Source of the DNA: PNNG01 sp046291695
Lineage (GTDB): Bacteria > Bacteroidota > Bacteroidia > UBA7662
Reading direction: 5' to 3'
NCBI GenBank assembly: GCA_046291695.1
Contig: JBKBSO010000004.1
Span: 62,001 to 126,000 of the forward strand
DNA length: 64,000 bases
Of the stretch, positions 25,502 to 32,886 are shown in pieces. The notes beneath the pieces are model-generated. The model searched no databases, had not been told where the DNA came from, and saw only the letters and a list, made by a program, of their open reading frames with translations. A program made the translations under genes and the position numbers. The stretch's first letter is position 1. Each line of letters begins with the position of its first letter.

Positions 25502-25920
25502 ACAGGCTGCTGGGATGCCTGCTTATATTGCTTGTGGGTTGTGGCTCACCAACAGTTGATGAGTCTCATCTACCGCAAGCAGCTGTGTATGTAACTTATG
25601 CCGCCCTGCTACCTTGTGACCATTGTGCCGCCATACAAGTGCAGTTGGAGCTGGAACAATCTGAAGCCGCTGAGGCGGTTTTTCACTGGACCGAAAAACG
25701 ACTACAAACAGCAGAAGGCGATGTAGAAAACCGAATAGAAGGGCGTTACAGCCGCATCACCACCAACTTTAGTGAGCAGGTCTATCACTTGAGGGGCAGC
25801 AATAATTTTGAAGTCTATTTGGCCCTTACCGAAAGCAGCGATTTGCTATTAACCGACGACGAAGGCAATCCCATTCGACCTGATTCGCCCATTTATTTTT
25901 TGATAGAAGATGCAAAATGA
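25498..25920 (+). CDS. NlpE-like lipoprotein
   Basis: 140 residues. A short lipoprotein signal ends GCLLILLVGC (cysteine at about residue 16). LPCDHCAAIQVQLELEQ resembles the NlpE N-terminal domain, where a C-x-x-C motif is followed by I-x-T-x-L-x-L. NlpE-type lipoproteins sense envelope stress or copper in enterobacteria; a metal or redox role here is inference from the CDHC motif. It overlaps the upstream gene by 4 bases and the downstream MazG-like gene by 11. Confidence 0.75.
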   Translation: MNRLLGCLLILLVGCGSPTVDESHLPQAAVYVTYAALLPCDHCAAIQVQLELEQSEAAEAVFHWTEKRLQTAEGDVENRIEGRYSRITTNFSEQVYHLRGSNNFEVYLALTESSDLLLTDDEGNPIRPDSPIYFLIEDAK

Positions 25921-26251
25921 AAGCCTCAGCCTGCAACAGGCCCAACAAGCGGTTGACCATTGGATCAATACCATAGGCGTACGCTACTTTAACGAACTCA
26001 CCAATACTGCCATTTTAATGGAAGAAGTGGGCGAGTTGGCCCGCATCATGGCACGAAAATATGGGGAACAATCGTTTAAAGCAGGAGAAGACGGCCGGGA
26101 GTTGGCCGATGAAATGGCCGATGTGCTTTGGGTACTTATTTGTTTGGCCAACCAAACCGGGGTCGATTTAACCGAAGCCTTTCGCAATAATCTGGATAAA
26201 AAAACACAGCGCGACATTAACCGCCATCAGCAAAACCAAAAGCTAAAATAA
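25910..26251 (+). CDS. MazG-like nucleotide pyrophosphohydrolase (single domain)
   Basis: 113 residues. EEVGELARIMARKYGEQ and ELADEMADVLWVLI carry the two acidic metal-binding motifs (E-E-x-x-E and E-x-x-D) of the MazG/dUTPase-like all-alpha NTP-PPases, short YpjD-type. It hydrolyses nucleoside triphosphates to monophosphates, the exact substrate being unknown. It ends the four-gene run; 35 bases later the convergent T9SS gene ends, with a 12-bp palindrome GATGCTAGCATC at 26267-26278 between them. Confidence 0.9.
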   Translation: MQNESLSLQQAQQAVDHWINTIGVRYFNELTNTAILMEEVGELARIMARKYGEQSFKAGEDGRELADEMADVLWVLICLANQTGVDLTEAFRNNLDKKTQRDINRHQQNQKLK

Positions 26252-26286
26252 GGCTACCGTTGCTCGGATGCTAGCATCTGGTTATT

Positions 26287-27339
26287 TTAAGGTTTCACCA
26301 CCACTACGCGGCTGGTATAAACCCCATACTGACCATAAACCCGCAAGCTATAAACGCCACTTTCGAAGCCCCGTAGGTCTATCCCCGCTTTAAGCGAGCC
26401 AGCATGCTCAAACACCCTTCGGCCCATTTCGTCAAACAATTGTACCCCTTCCATTTTATCGAGTTGATTGAGGGCGATGAACAAAAAATCGCTACTTGGA
26501 TTGGGGTAAACTACCATTTGACCAGCGGGCACGGGTACGCTAATCGGAGGTATGGGGGGAGAAGGTACGTAGCGGTATTGCACCAAGGTGGGTTGAAAGG
26601 TACCAAACAAGCTGTTTCCCCGGATTTTAAGTACAGGAACCCTTTCGTTTTTGGCTAGCCAATAGTATTCCACTTCGGTGCGTAAGGGCAAGGGCAGGTT
26701 AATGCCTTGAAAACTGATACTGTCGACGATGCGCAGGGTACTTTTCACCCGCAAACAGGTGTAATTGCCTTCAGGCGTGCGTACCGTACCCCATCCATCT
26801 ACCTCGGTAAGGCGGCCACCCCTACTGGCAAAAGCGCCCAAGGTTGGGATGTTTAGGGTATATGAAAAGGTACTGCTGTCTTTTCGGCCATAGGTCAGGG
26901 GAAAGAAAAAAACCTCATCAGGATCGGTATAAATCACGGGTATGGGAAATCCCTCAACGGTTACACCTCGGCCTACGATGGCAAGTCGGTTATTGCTTAC
27001 GTTGTAAAAATCATAGATGTTGCGAAATGCGGTTACCAGTAAATCAATTTCATCGACTACCTTAATGCCATAAGTAGCACTCAGGGCCAGAAAAAAATAG
27101 GGCGTATTGAGCGCCGACTGGTGGTTAATCAATTCGTCGGTTTGTGGCTGTAAATCGCTGAAATCCCAGATAAAATCGGGTCCGCTTGCCTGTATCCTAT
27201 TGGCCAAACCTGCGATAGCGGCATTCATTACCCGCATGGTATCGCCGGCGCGAGCCATATCGGGGGCTAAAATGCTGATTTGAGCCTGGCTAGTGCCGAA
27301 GTTCAAACAAAACAGGAGAAAAAGGGTGGTTTTTTTCAT
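26287..27339 (-). CDS. Secreted protein with T9SS type A sorting domain
   Basis: 350 residues from MKKTTLFLLFC; an ATG 12 bases upstream is also in frame. The signal peptide ends GTSQAQ. Residues 20 to about 260 are beta-rich and not recognised. The C-terminus, from MVVYPNPSSDFLFI through GVQLFDEMGRRVFE and GVYSLRVYG to the end at VVVKP, is a T9SS type A sorting domain. The protein is therefore predicted to reach the surface or medium. It lies alone, back to back with cinA. Confidence 0.85.
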   Translation of the reverse strand: MKKTTLFLLFCLNFGTSQAQISILAPDMARAGDTMRVMNAAIAGLANRIQASGPDFIWDFSDLQPQTDELINHQSALNTPYFFLALSATYGIKVVDEIDLLVTAFRNIYDFYNVSNNRLAIVGRGVTVEGFPIPVIYTDPDEVFFFPLTYGRKDSSTFSYTLNIPTLGAFASRGGRLTEVDGWGTVRTPEGNYTCLRVKSTLRIVDSISFQGINLPLPLRTEVEYYWLAKNERVPVLKIRGNSLFGTFQPTLVQYRYVPSPPIPPISVPVPAGQMVVYPNPSSDFLFIALNQLDKMEGVQLFDEMGRRVFEHAGSLKAGIDLRGFESGVYSLRVYGQYGVYTSRVVVVKP

Positions 27340-27398
27340 CTTCAATAACATACAAATAAAAGCTAAGTTAATGTAAAAACTGATGTCTGCATCTACTC

Positions 27399-27427
27399 TT
27401 GGAGGCCAAAAAAATGCTGTATCTTCG
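27399..27427 (+). promoter_or_regulatory. cinA promoter, TTG-N18-TATCTTCG
   Basis: TTG at 27399-27401, 18-base spacer, and TATCTTCG at 27420-27427. Only four bases separate the box from the ATG at 27432, so transcription should start at or beside the start codon. Confidence 0.5.
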
Positions 27428-27431
27428 AGCC

Positions 27432-28673
27432 ATGCAGGCAGAGATCATCACCATTGGCGACGAAATCCTTATTGGGCAAATAGTAGACACCAATTCGGCC
27501 TGGCTGGGGCAGCAATTAAGCACCATTGGCGTGCAGGTGGCGCAAATCAGCTCGGTAAGCGATCAGGCGCCGGCCATTATACAGGCGCTCGAACTCGCCC
27601 AAGGCAGGGCACAGCTTATTTTAATCACCGGGGGCTTAGGCCCCACCAAAGACGATATCACCAAACATACCTTGGTCGATTATTTTGGAAGCAAACTGGT
27701 AACCCGAGTAGAAGTACTCAAAAAGCTACGTGCCTGGTTCGAGCAGCGCGGCCGTCAAATGAATGAGCTCAACGCCCGGCAGGCCGATTTACCCGACAAT
27801 TGTGAGTTACTCGACAACGAACTGGGCACTGCACAAGGTATGCTATGGCGCCACAAAGGATGTGTGGTGGTGAGCATGCCCGGAGTGCCATACGAAATGA
27901 AACATATCGTAAGCGAAAGGCTGTTGCCCTGGTTGCGACGCGAATATGAGCTACCCGTATTGGTTCACCGCACCATCATGACCTGCGGACTTGTAGAATC
28001 GCGTATTGCGGAGCTCATACATACGATTGAAGACAGTTTGCCAGCACACATCAAATTGGCCTATTTACCACGCCCCGGCATCGTGCGATTGCGATTGAGT
28101 GCGCACGGACCACATCGCGCCAGTTTAGAACAAGAAGTTGCCGAATATGAGCACCGCATCACCCAACTGTTGGGATATCATGTTTATGGTTTCGATGACG
28201 AATTGCTAGAGGCTGCCATTGGCCGACGCCTGGCCACTCGTTCAGAACGCTTGGCTACTGCCGAGAGCTGTACCGGAGGCCGGATAGCCGCGCAAATAAC
28301 TGCCATCGCTGGGGCCAGCGTCTATTTTGAAGGCTCGGTGGTTAGCTACAGCAACGCCGCTAAACAGGCCTTATTGGGCGTAAAGTCTGAAACTTTGGAA
28401 GCACAAGGAGCTGTGAGCGAAGCCGTGGTGCAGGAAATGGCAGCAGGACTTTTCCAACAATTTAGGTGCAATTATGCCATAGCAGTAAGCGGCATTGCCG
28501 GCCCCACAGGAGGTACCGATAGCAAACCGGTGGGTACCGTATGTATGGCCATTTTTGGACCAAAGCAGCAAATTGTGCGGACCTACAACTTTGGGCACGA
28601 ACGCAGTTTAAATATTGAACGGGCCAGTATGATGGCATTGTACCAACTTTGGAAAATGCTGGCAACAAATTGA
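27432..28673 (+). CDS. cinA: CinA: competence/damage-inducible protein A, NMN amidohydrolase type
   Basis: 413 residues from the ATG at 27432; the frame continues upstream into the promoter. The N-terminal MoaB/MogA-like domain (COG1058) begins AEIITIGDEILIGQIVDTN and has TGGLGPTKDD; it acts as an ADP-ribose/CoA pyrophosphatase in relatives. The C-terminal PncC domain has RLATAESCTGGRIAAQIT and GIAGPTGGT, with the conserved serine and lysine region of nicotinamide-nucleotide amidases. It recycles NMN in the pyridine nucleotide cycle. E2 follows 60 bases later with its own promoter. Confidence 0.96.
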   Translation: MQAEIITIGDEILIGQIVDTNSAWLGQQLSTIGVQVAQISSVSDQAPAIIQALELAQGRAQLILITGGLGPTKDDITKHTLVDYFGSKLVTRVEVLKKLRAWFEQRGRQMNELNARQADLPDNCELLDNELGTAQGMLWRHKGCVVVSMPGVPYEMKHIVSERLLPWLRREYELPVLVHRTIMTCGLVESRIAELIHTIEDSLPAHIKLAYLPRPGIVRLRLSAHGPHRASLEQEVAEYEHRITQLLGYHVYGFDDELLEAAIGRRLATRSERLATAESCTGGRIAAQITAIAGASVYFEGSVVSYSNAAKQALLGVKSETLEAQGAVSEAVVQEMAAGLFQQFRCNYAIAVSGIAGPTGGTDSKPVGTVCMAIFGPKQQIVRTYNFGHERSLNIERASMMALYQLWKMLATN

Positions 28674-28700
28674 CCTTTCAGAGGTAAAACGCTACCTTTG
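28670..28700 (+). promoter_or_regulatory. Promoter of the E2 gene, TTG-N20-TACCTTTG
   Basis: TACCTTTG at 28693-28700 matches TAnnTTTG exactly; TTG at 28670-28672 is at -33-like spacing. It overlaps the cinA stop and gives a leader of about 30 bases. Confidence 0.65.
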
Positions 28701-28733
28701 CACTCAAATCTGAAATAGCTTAAAACGCAAAAT

Positions 28734-30080
28734 ATGGCACAAGTCGAACTGCTGATGCCCAAAATGGGTGAAAGTATCATGGAAGCCACCATCCTGAAAT
28801 GGCTCAAAAAGCCCGGTGATAGCATTGCTCTGGATGAGGCTGTACTCGAAATTGCCACCGATAAGGTGGATTCCGAAGTACCTTCACCTGTAGCTGGCGT
28901 ACTCGGCGAGTTGCGTTTCCAAGAAGGCGACGTAGTGCCTGTAGGTGGCGTTTTAGCGGTTATCGAAACCGAAGCTGGAGCAGTTGTGAATCCATCTCCT
29001 GCTGTTGCAGCCCCTTCACCGGCGGCAGAAAGTGCTGCCGCACCGGTAGTTGCGGCCATGCCTGCGGATACCGCCAGTTTGAGTGCTGCCATGACCACCA
29101 AGACGGATGCTCCGGCAGGAGGTCGCTTTTATTCGCCCCTGGTGTTGAACATCGCCGGACAAGAAGGCATTTCGATGCAAGAACTGGAAGCATTGCCTGG
29201 AAGCGGAAGCGAAGGCAGGGTAACCAAAAAAGACATGCTGCAATATGTAGCTGATAAAAAAGCCGGTAAAGCCCCGGCAGTAGCCCCGGCAGCAGTTGTG
29301 AGCCAGGCGCCCGCACTCACTCCAGCTGCAGCTCCAGCCGCACCGGCTATTTCTGCCGCTTCGGCCAGTGGCAATGTGGAAATCGTAGAAATGGATCGCA
29401 TGCGCAGGATGATTGCCGAAAACATGATTGCCTCAAAGCGAATTTCCGCCCATGTAACTTCCTTCGTTGAGGCCGACATGACCAATGTGGTCATCTGGCG
29501 CGATAAAGTGAAAAAAGAGTTTGAAAAGCGCTATGGCGAAAAACTCACCTTCACCCCCATCTTTATTGAAGCCGCAGTACGAGCCATTCAGGATTTTCCT
29601 ATGATTAACGTGTCTGTAGATGGCAACAATCTGATTGTAAAAAAAGACATCAACATTGGAATGGCCGCAGCCCTGCCCAGCGGCAATTTGATTGTGCCGG
29701 TTATTCACAATGCCGACCAATACAACCTGGCCGGACTCGCGAAGCGGGTTAACGACTTGGCCAACCGGGCACGCATCAACAAGCTTAAGCCCGATGAAAT
29801 CCAAGGCGGTACTTATACCATTTCAAATGTAGGAAGCTTTGGTAATGTAATGGGTACACCCATCATTCCCCAGCCCCAAGTGGCCATCATGGCCGTTGGC
29901 GCCATTCGCAAAAAGCCGGCCGTCATCGAAACGGAGAGCGGCGATTTGATTGGCATCCGTAGCATGATGTTCTTGTCGCACTCCTACGACCACCGCGTGG
30001 TTGACGGTGCTTTGGGCGGCATGTTCGTGCGCCGTATGGCCGATTACCTGGAGCAGTGGGACGTGAACCGGGCGATTTAG
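28734..30080 (+). CDS. 2-oxoacid dehydrogenase complex E2 (dihydrolipoamide acyltransferase)
   Basis: 448 residues in the usual E2 order. The lipoyl domain covers 1-76 with Lys44 in ATDKVDSE as lipoylation site. An Ala/Pro-rich linker follows, then a peripheral-subunit-binding domain at about 122-165 (LVLNIAGQEGI, GRVTKKDML) and a second Ala/Pro linker. The catalytic domain runs from about 215 with DHRVVDG, holding His420 and Asp424. It transfers the acyl group from E1 to CoA. Whether it serves pyruvate or branched-chain oxoacids cannot be decided from motifs. An E1-beta gene lies 6 kb downstream, so the subunits are not in one operon. Confidence 0.94.
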   Translation: MAQVELLMPKMGESIMEATILKWLKKPGDSIALDEAVLEIATDKVDSEVPSPVAGVLGELRFQEGDVVPVGGVLAVIETEAGAVVNPSPAVAAPSPAAESAAAPVVAAMPADTASLSAAMTTKTDAPAGGRFYSPLVLNIAGQEGISMQELEALPGSGSEGRVTKKDMLQYVADKKAGKAPAVAPAAVVSQAPALTPAAAPAAPAISAASASGNVEIVEMDRMRRMIAENMIASKRISAHVTSFVEADMTNVVIWRDKVKKEFEKRYGEKLTFTPIFIEAAVRAIQDFPMINVSVDGNNLIVKKDINIGMAAALPSGNLIVPVIHNADQYNLAGLAKRVNDLANRARINKLKPDEIQGGTYTISNVGSFGNVMGTPIIPQPQVAIMAVGAIRKKPAVIETESGDLIGIRSMMFLSHSYDHRVVDGALGGMFVRRMADYLEQWDVNRAI

Positions 30081-30402
30081 GGTTGATGATTTCTGATTTA
30101 GGATTTTTGATTTCTGATTTGGGATTGATTGTTTAAATCTATCGTTTACTCAAAAGTACTCGATTAGATCGGTCACTTCAGTGCCCTTTAGCGCATTCCA
30201 AAGCAAAAGCGATTCGCCATCCAAAAAACAGGTATATCAACCAGCCTTCATTGATGTTGCCCCTTGATTGTGAGCAGCACGATTATTTGTGCATAATCAA
30301 CGGCAAAAAATAACAGTTTTGGTTGCGCCAAAAGTCACTGTAGCCTGCCGGGGCGCAAAAAAGCAACATTGAATCAGAAGTCGAAAAGATGTAAATTGCC
30401 GC
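30081..30402. other. 322-bp intergenic region
   Basis: No gene seen. It begins with two direct copies of TGATTTCTGATTT (near 30086 and 30108), carries one copy of the AAGCAAAAGCG dispersed repeat, and ends in a TAAATTG box just before the GH2 start. Confidence 0.6.
30190..30213 (+). repeat. Dispersed intergenic repeat, AAGCAAAAGCG family, copy 2
   Basis: AGCGCATTCC followed by AAAGCAAAAGCGAT; related to 24315-24340 (opposite strand) and 55473-55497. Confidence 0.65.
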
Positions 30403-32886
30403 ATGATTCGTTTGTGTATCCTGCTCGTTGTATTGACTTTTTCGGTCCATGGGCAATCTGGTGAGCAGCTAGGCAATTGGAAGCTGCAGCAAGCCGGTCA
30501 CAACGCCTTCATCCCCGCACCGGTGCCTGGCAATGTGTATGACGCCCTGCTGCTCAACAACCAAATACCAGATCCTTATTTGGGCAGCAACGAAGATTGT
30601 GTACAGTGGGTAGCAGAAAAAAGCTGGATTTACCACACAGCGTTTGAACTGAGTGCCGAACAACTGGCCAAGGGTCCGCTACTCCGTTTTGAGGGCATCG
30701 ATACCTATGCTGATATTTACCTCAACGGCCAATGGCTGGGATTCAGCAACAATGCCTTTTTGGATTACCAATTTCCACTTGATTCACTGGCCCGCCTCGG
30801 CACCAACTTATTGGCCATCCATCTCTTGCCCATTCAAGCCACAAACGACACGTTGGCTGCCATGTATCCCCATCCCCTGCCCGAAGCGCATCGGGTATTT
30901 GTGCGCAAACCAGCCTTTCATTTTGGTTGGGATTGGGGACCTGTACTAAAAGCCGGTGGCCTAACCGGAAAGGTAAGTCTCGATTTTGAGCAACGACCAA
31001 AAATCAAGCATTGGCAGTATCATTTGCTCGAATTGACTCCACAGCAAGCCCAAATCGAGCTGCATTTTTCGCTGCAAACGGCAGAGGATGGCTGGCTCCA
31101 ACTAGAGCTGCAAGGTGAAAATTTCTACTTTAACGACAGCTTACCTATACAAGCAGGCGATACTTATAAAAAAATTCGCATTAGCATTCCAAACCCTAAA
31201 CTGTGGTGGGCCAATGGCAGTGGCCAAGCCCATTTGTACCAGCTCCATTATCAACTTCTGGCCAAGGGTCAACGGCAGCAACAGGGCAGCGAGGCCATTG
31301 GTATCCGTACCTTAGACCTCATCCGTGAAGCGGATGATTACGGCCGATCGTTTTATTTTGAGCTGAATGGCAAGCCCATTTTTATAAAAGGCGCCAATTA
31401 TATTCCTGTGTCGCACCTACAAAACAGGCCTGAGTGGCAAAACGACAGTGTGCTGCTGGAACGGGCTGCTGCAGCTGGCATCAATATGTTGAGGGTTTGG
31501 GGCGGCGGCATCTACCCTAGTGACGCTTTTTATCAGCTGGCCAACCGCTTGGGCATTATGATTTGGCAAGATTATATGTTCGCCTGTGCCATGTACCCCG
31601 GCGACAGCCTCTTTTTGGCGGGTGCCATGGAAGAAGCCAGGTACCAAACCAAAAGATTACGCAATCATCCCAGCTTGGCGCTGTGGTGCGGCAATAATGA
31701 AAACTGGGAAGGATGGGGAAACTGGGGCTGGCAGCGCGATTTGGGCTATACGGCCGCTGATAGTGCAGGCGTCCTGCAGGCCTACAACCGCTTGTTCAGG
31801 CAATTGCTGCCCGAAATGCTGCAGCAGCTCGATCCGCAACGTTCCTACACCCACTCCTCGCCCCTGAATGGCTGGGGCCGTATGACCGCCTACCGCGAAG
31901 GAGATGTGCATTACTGGGGTGTTTGGTGGGGCATGGCCCCCATTACGCAATATCGCAAACGGGTGGGGCGCTTTGTGTCGGAATATGGCATGCAGGCTTT
32001 GCCCGAATTCCGCAGCTTGCAACAAATGAGCGGCATGCAAGCGCCTTCTTTGGAACAAGCCGAAATCAAGATCCACCAAAAGCACCCCCGTGGCTTCGAA
32101 AGCATTCACAGCTATCTTGAAGCTGATTTCCCTTTGGCTGTTGAACTGCAACTCTATGCCTATGCCAGTCAGCTGATGCAGGCCTACGCCCTCGAAACCG
32201 CCATAACTGCCCATCGCATGGCCATGCCCCGCTGTATGGGCAGCATGTTTTGGCAATGGAACGATGTGTGGCCGGCCATTTCCTGGAGTGTGGTTGACTA
32301 TTTCGGACATGGAAAAGCTGCCTATTATGGACTGAAGCAGTGGTATGCCCCGCAGTTGCTGTCGGTTGAACGCGACAGCATTGCCGGAAAAGGGGGCCTG
32401 GTACAGTTGAAGGCCCTGCACGAAGGGCATGATAGCCTGCAAGCCAGGCTGGTTATCGAATGGTGGTCGACTTACCGAAAGCGACCACTACGCAGCCGGC
32501 AACTCCAGCTAACGCTGGCGCCCAACAAGCCTTCGCTTGTTTACCAGCTCAGCAAGTCAGAAACGCGACGTTTGCGCAACAACAAACGTTTCTTGGTTTT
32601 ACAGCTCCAACAAGACACGAGCGTGCTGGCCGAAAGCTGGTGGTCGGCCCATCCCCCCAAAGATCAGCGCTGGCGTAATCCTAAGATTGAGTTGGAACCC
32701 AGCGATAAAGGCTTGCTGCTGAGTAGTCGTTTTCCTGCAAAAAGTGTATTTTTAAGCCTGCCTCCAGGAGCTGTGCATAATTATATTGACCTACTTCCGC
32801 GTAAAAAACAACCCATTTCGCTTGAAAACCCCTTATCCCATTTTCCGCCGGCTGTTATCAGCTTTTACGATTTGCTGCGTCCTTAG
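30403..32886 (+). CDS. GH2-family beta-mannosidase
   Basis: 827 residues with a signal peptide ending SVHGQ. The N-terminal sugar-binding domain starts GNWKLQQAG and includes FEGIDTYADIYLNGQWLG. The TIM barrel carries the acid/base in WCGNNENWEGWG (Glu433) and the nucleophile in RFVSEYGMQ (Glu527), the pattern of GH2 beta-mannosidases and not beta-galactosidases. It removes terminal beta-1,4-mannose from mannan or N-glycan cores. The gene overlaps a GH92 alpha-mannosidase by 65 bases, so the two were probably selected together for complex mannose-containing glycans. No SusC/SusD pair is nearby. Confidence 0.95.
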   Translation: MIRLCILLVVLTFSVHGQSGEQLGNWKLQQAGHNAFIPAPVPGNVYDALLLNNQIPDPYLGSNEDCVQWVAEKSWIYHTAFELSAEQLAKGPLLRFEGIDTYADIYLNGQWLGFSNNAFLDYQFPLDSLARLGTNLLAIHLLPIQATNDTLAAMYPHPLPEAHRVFVRKPAFHFGWDWGPVLKAGGLTGKVSLDFEQRPKIKHWQYHLLELTPQQAQIELHFSLQTAEDGWLQLELQGENFYFNDSLPIQAGDTYKKIRISIPNPKLWWANGSGQAHLYQLHYQLLAKGQRQQQGSEAIGIRTLDLIREADDYGRSFYFELNGKPIFIKGANYIPVSHLQNRPEWQNDSVLLERAAAAGINMLRVWGGGIYPSDAFYQLANRLGIMIWQDYMFACAMYPGDSLFLAGAMEEARYQTKRLRNHPSLALWCGNNENWEGWGNWGWQRDLGYTAADSAGVLQAYNRLFRQLLPEMLQQLDPQRSYTHSSPLNGWGRMTAYREGDVHYWGVWWGMAPITQYRKRVGRFVSEYGMQALPEFRSLQQMSGMQAPSLEQAEIKIHQKHPRGFESIHSYLEADFPLAVELQLYAYASQLMQAYALETAITAHRMAMPRCMGSMFWQWNDVWPAISWSVVDYFGHGKAAYYGLKQWYAPQLLSVERDSIAGKGGLVQLKALHEGHDSLQARLVIEWWSTYRKRPLRSRQLQLTLAPNKPSLVYQLSKSETRRLRNNKRFLVLQLQQDTSVLAESWWSAHPPKDQRWRNPKIELEPSDKGLLLSSRFPAKSVFLSLPPGAVHNYIDLLPRKKQPISLENPLSHFPPAVISFYDLLRP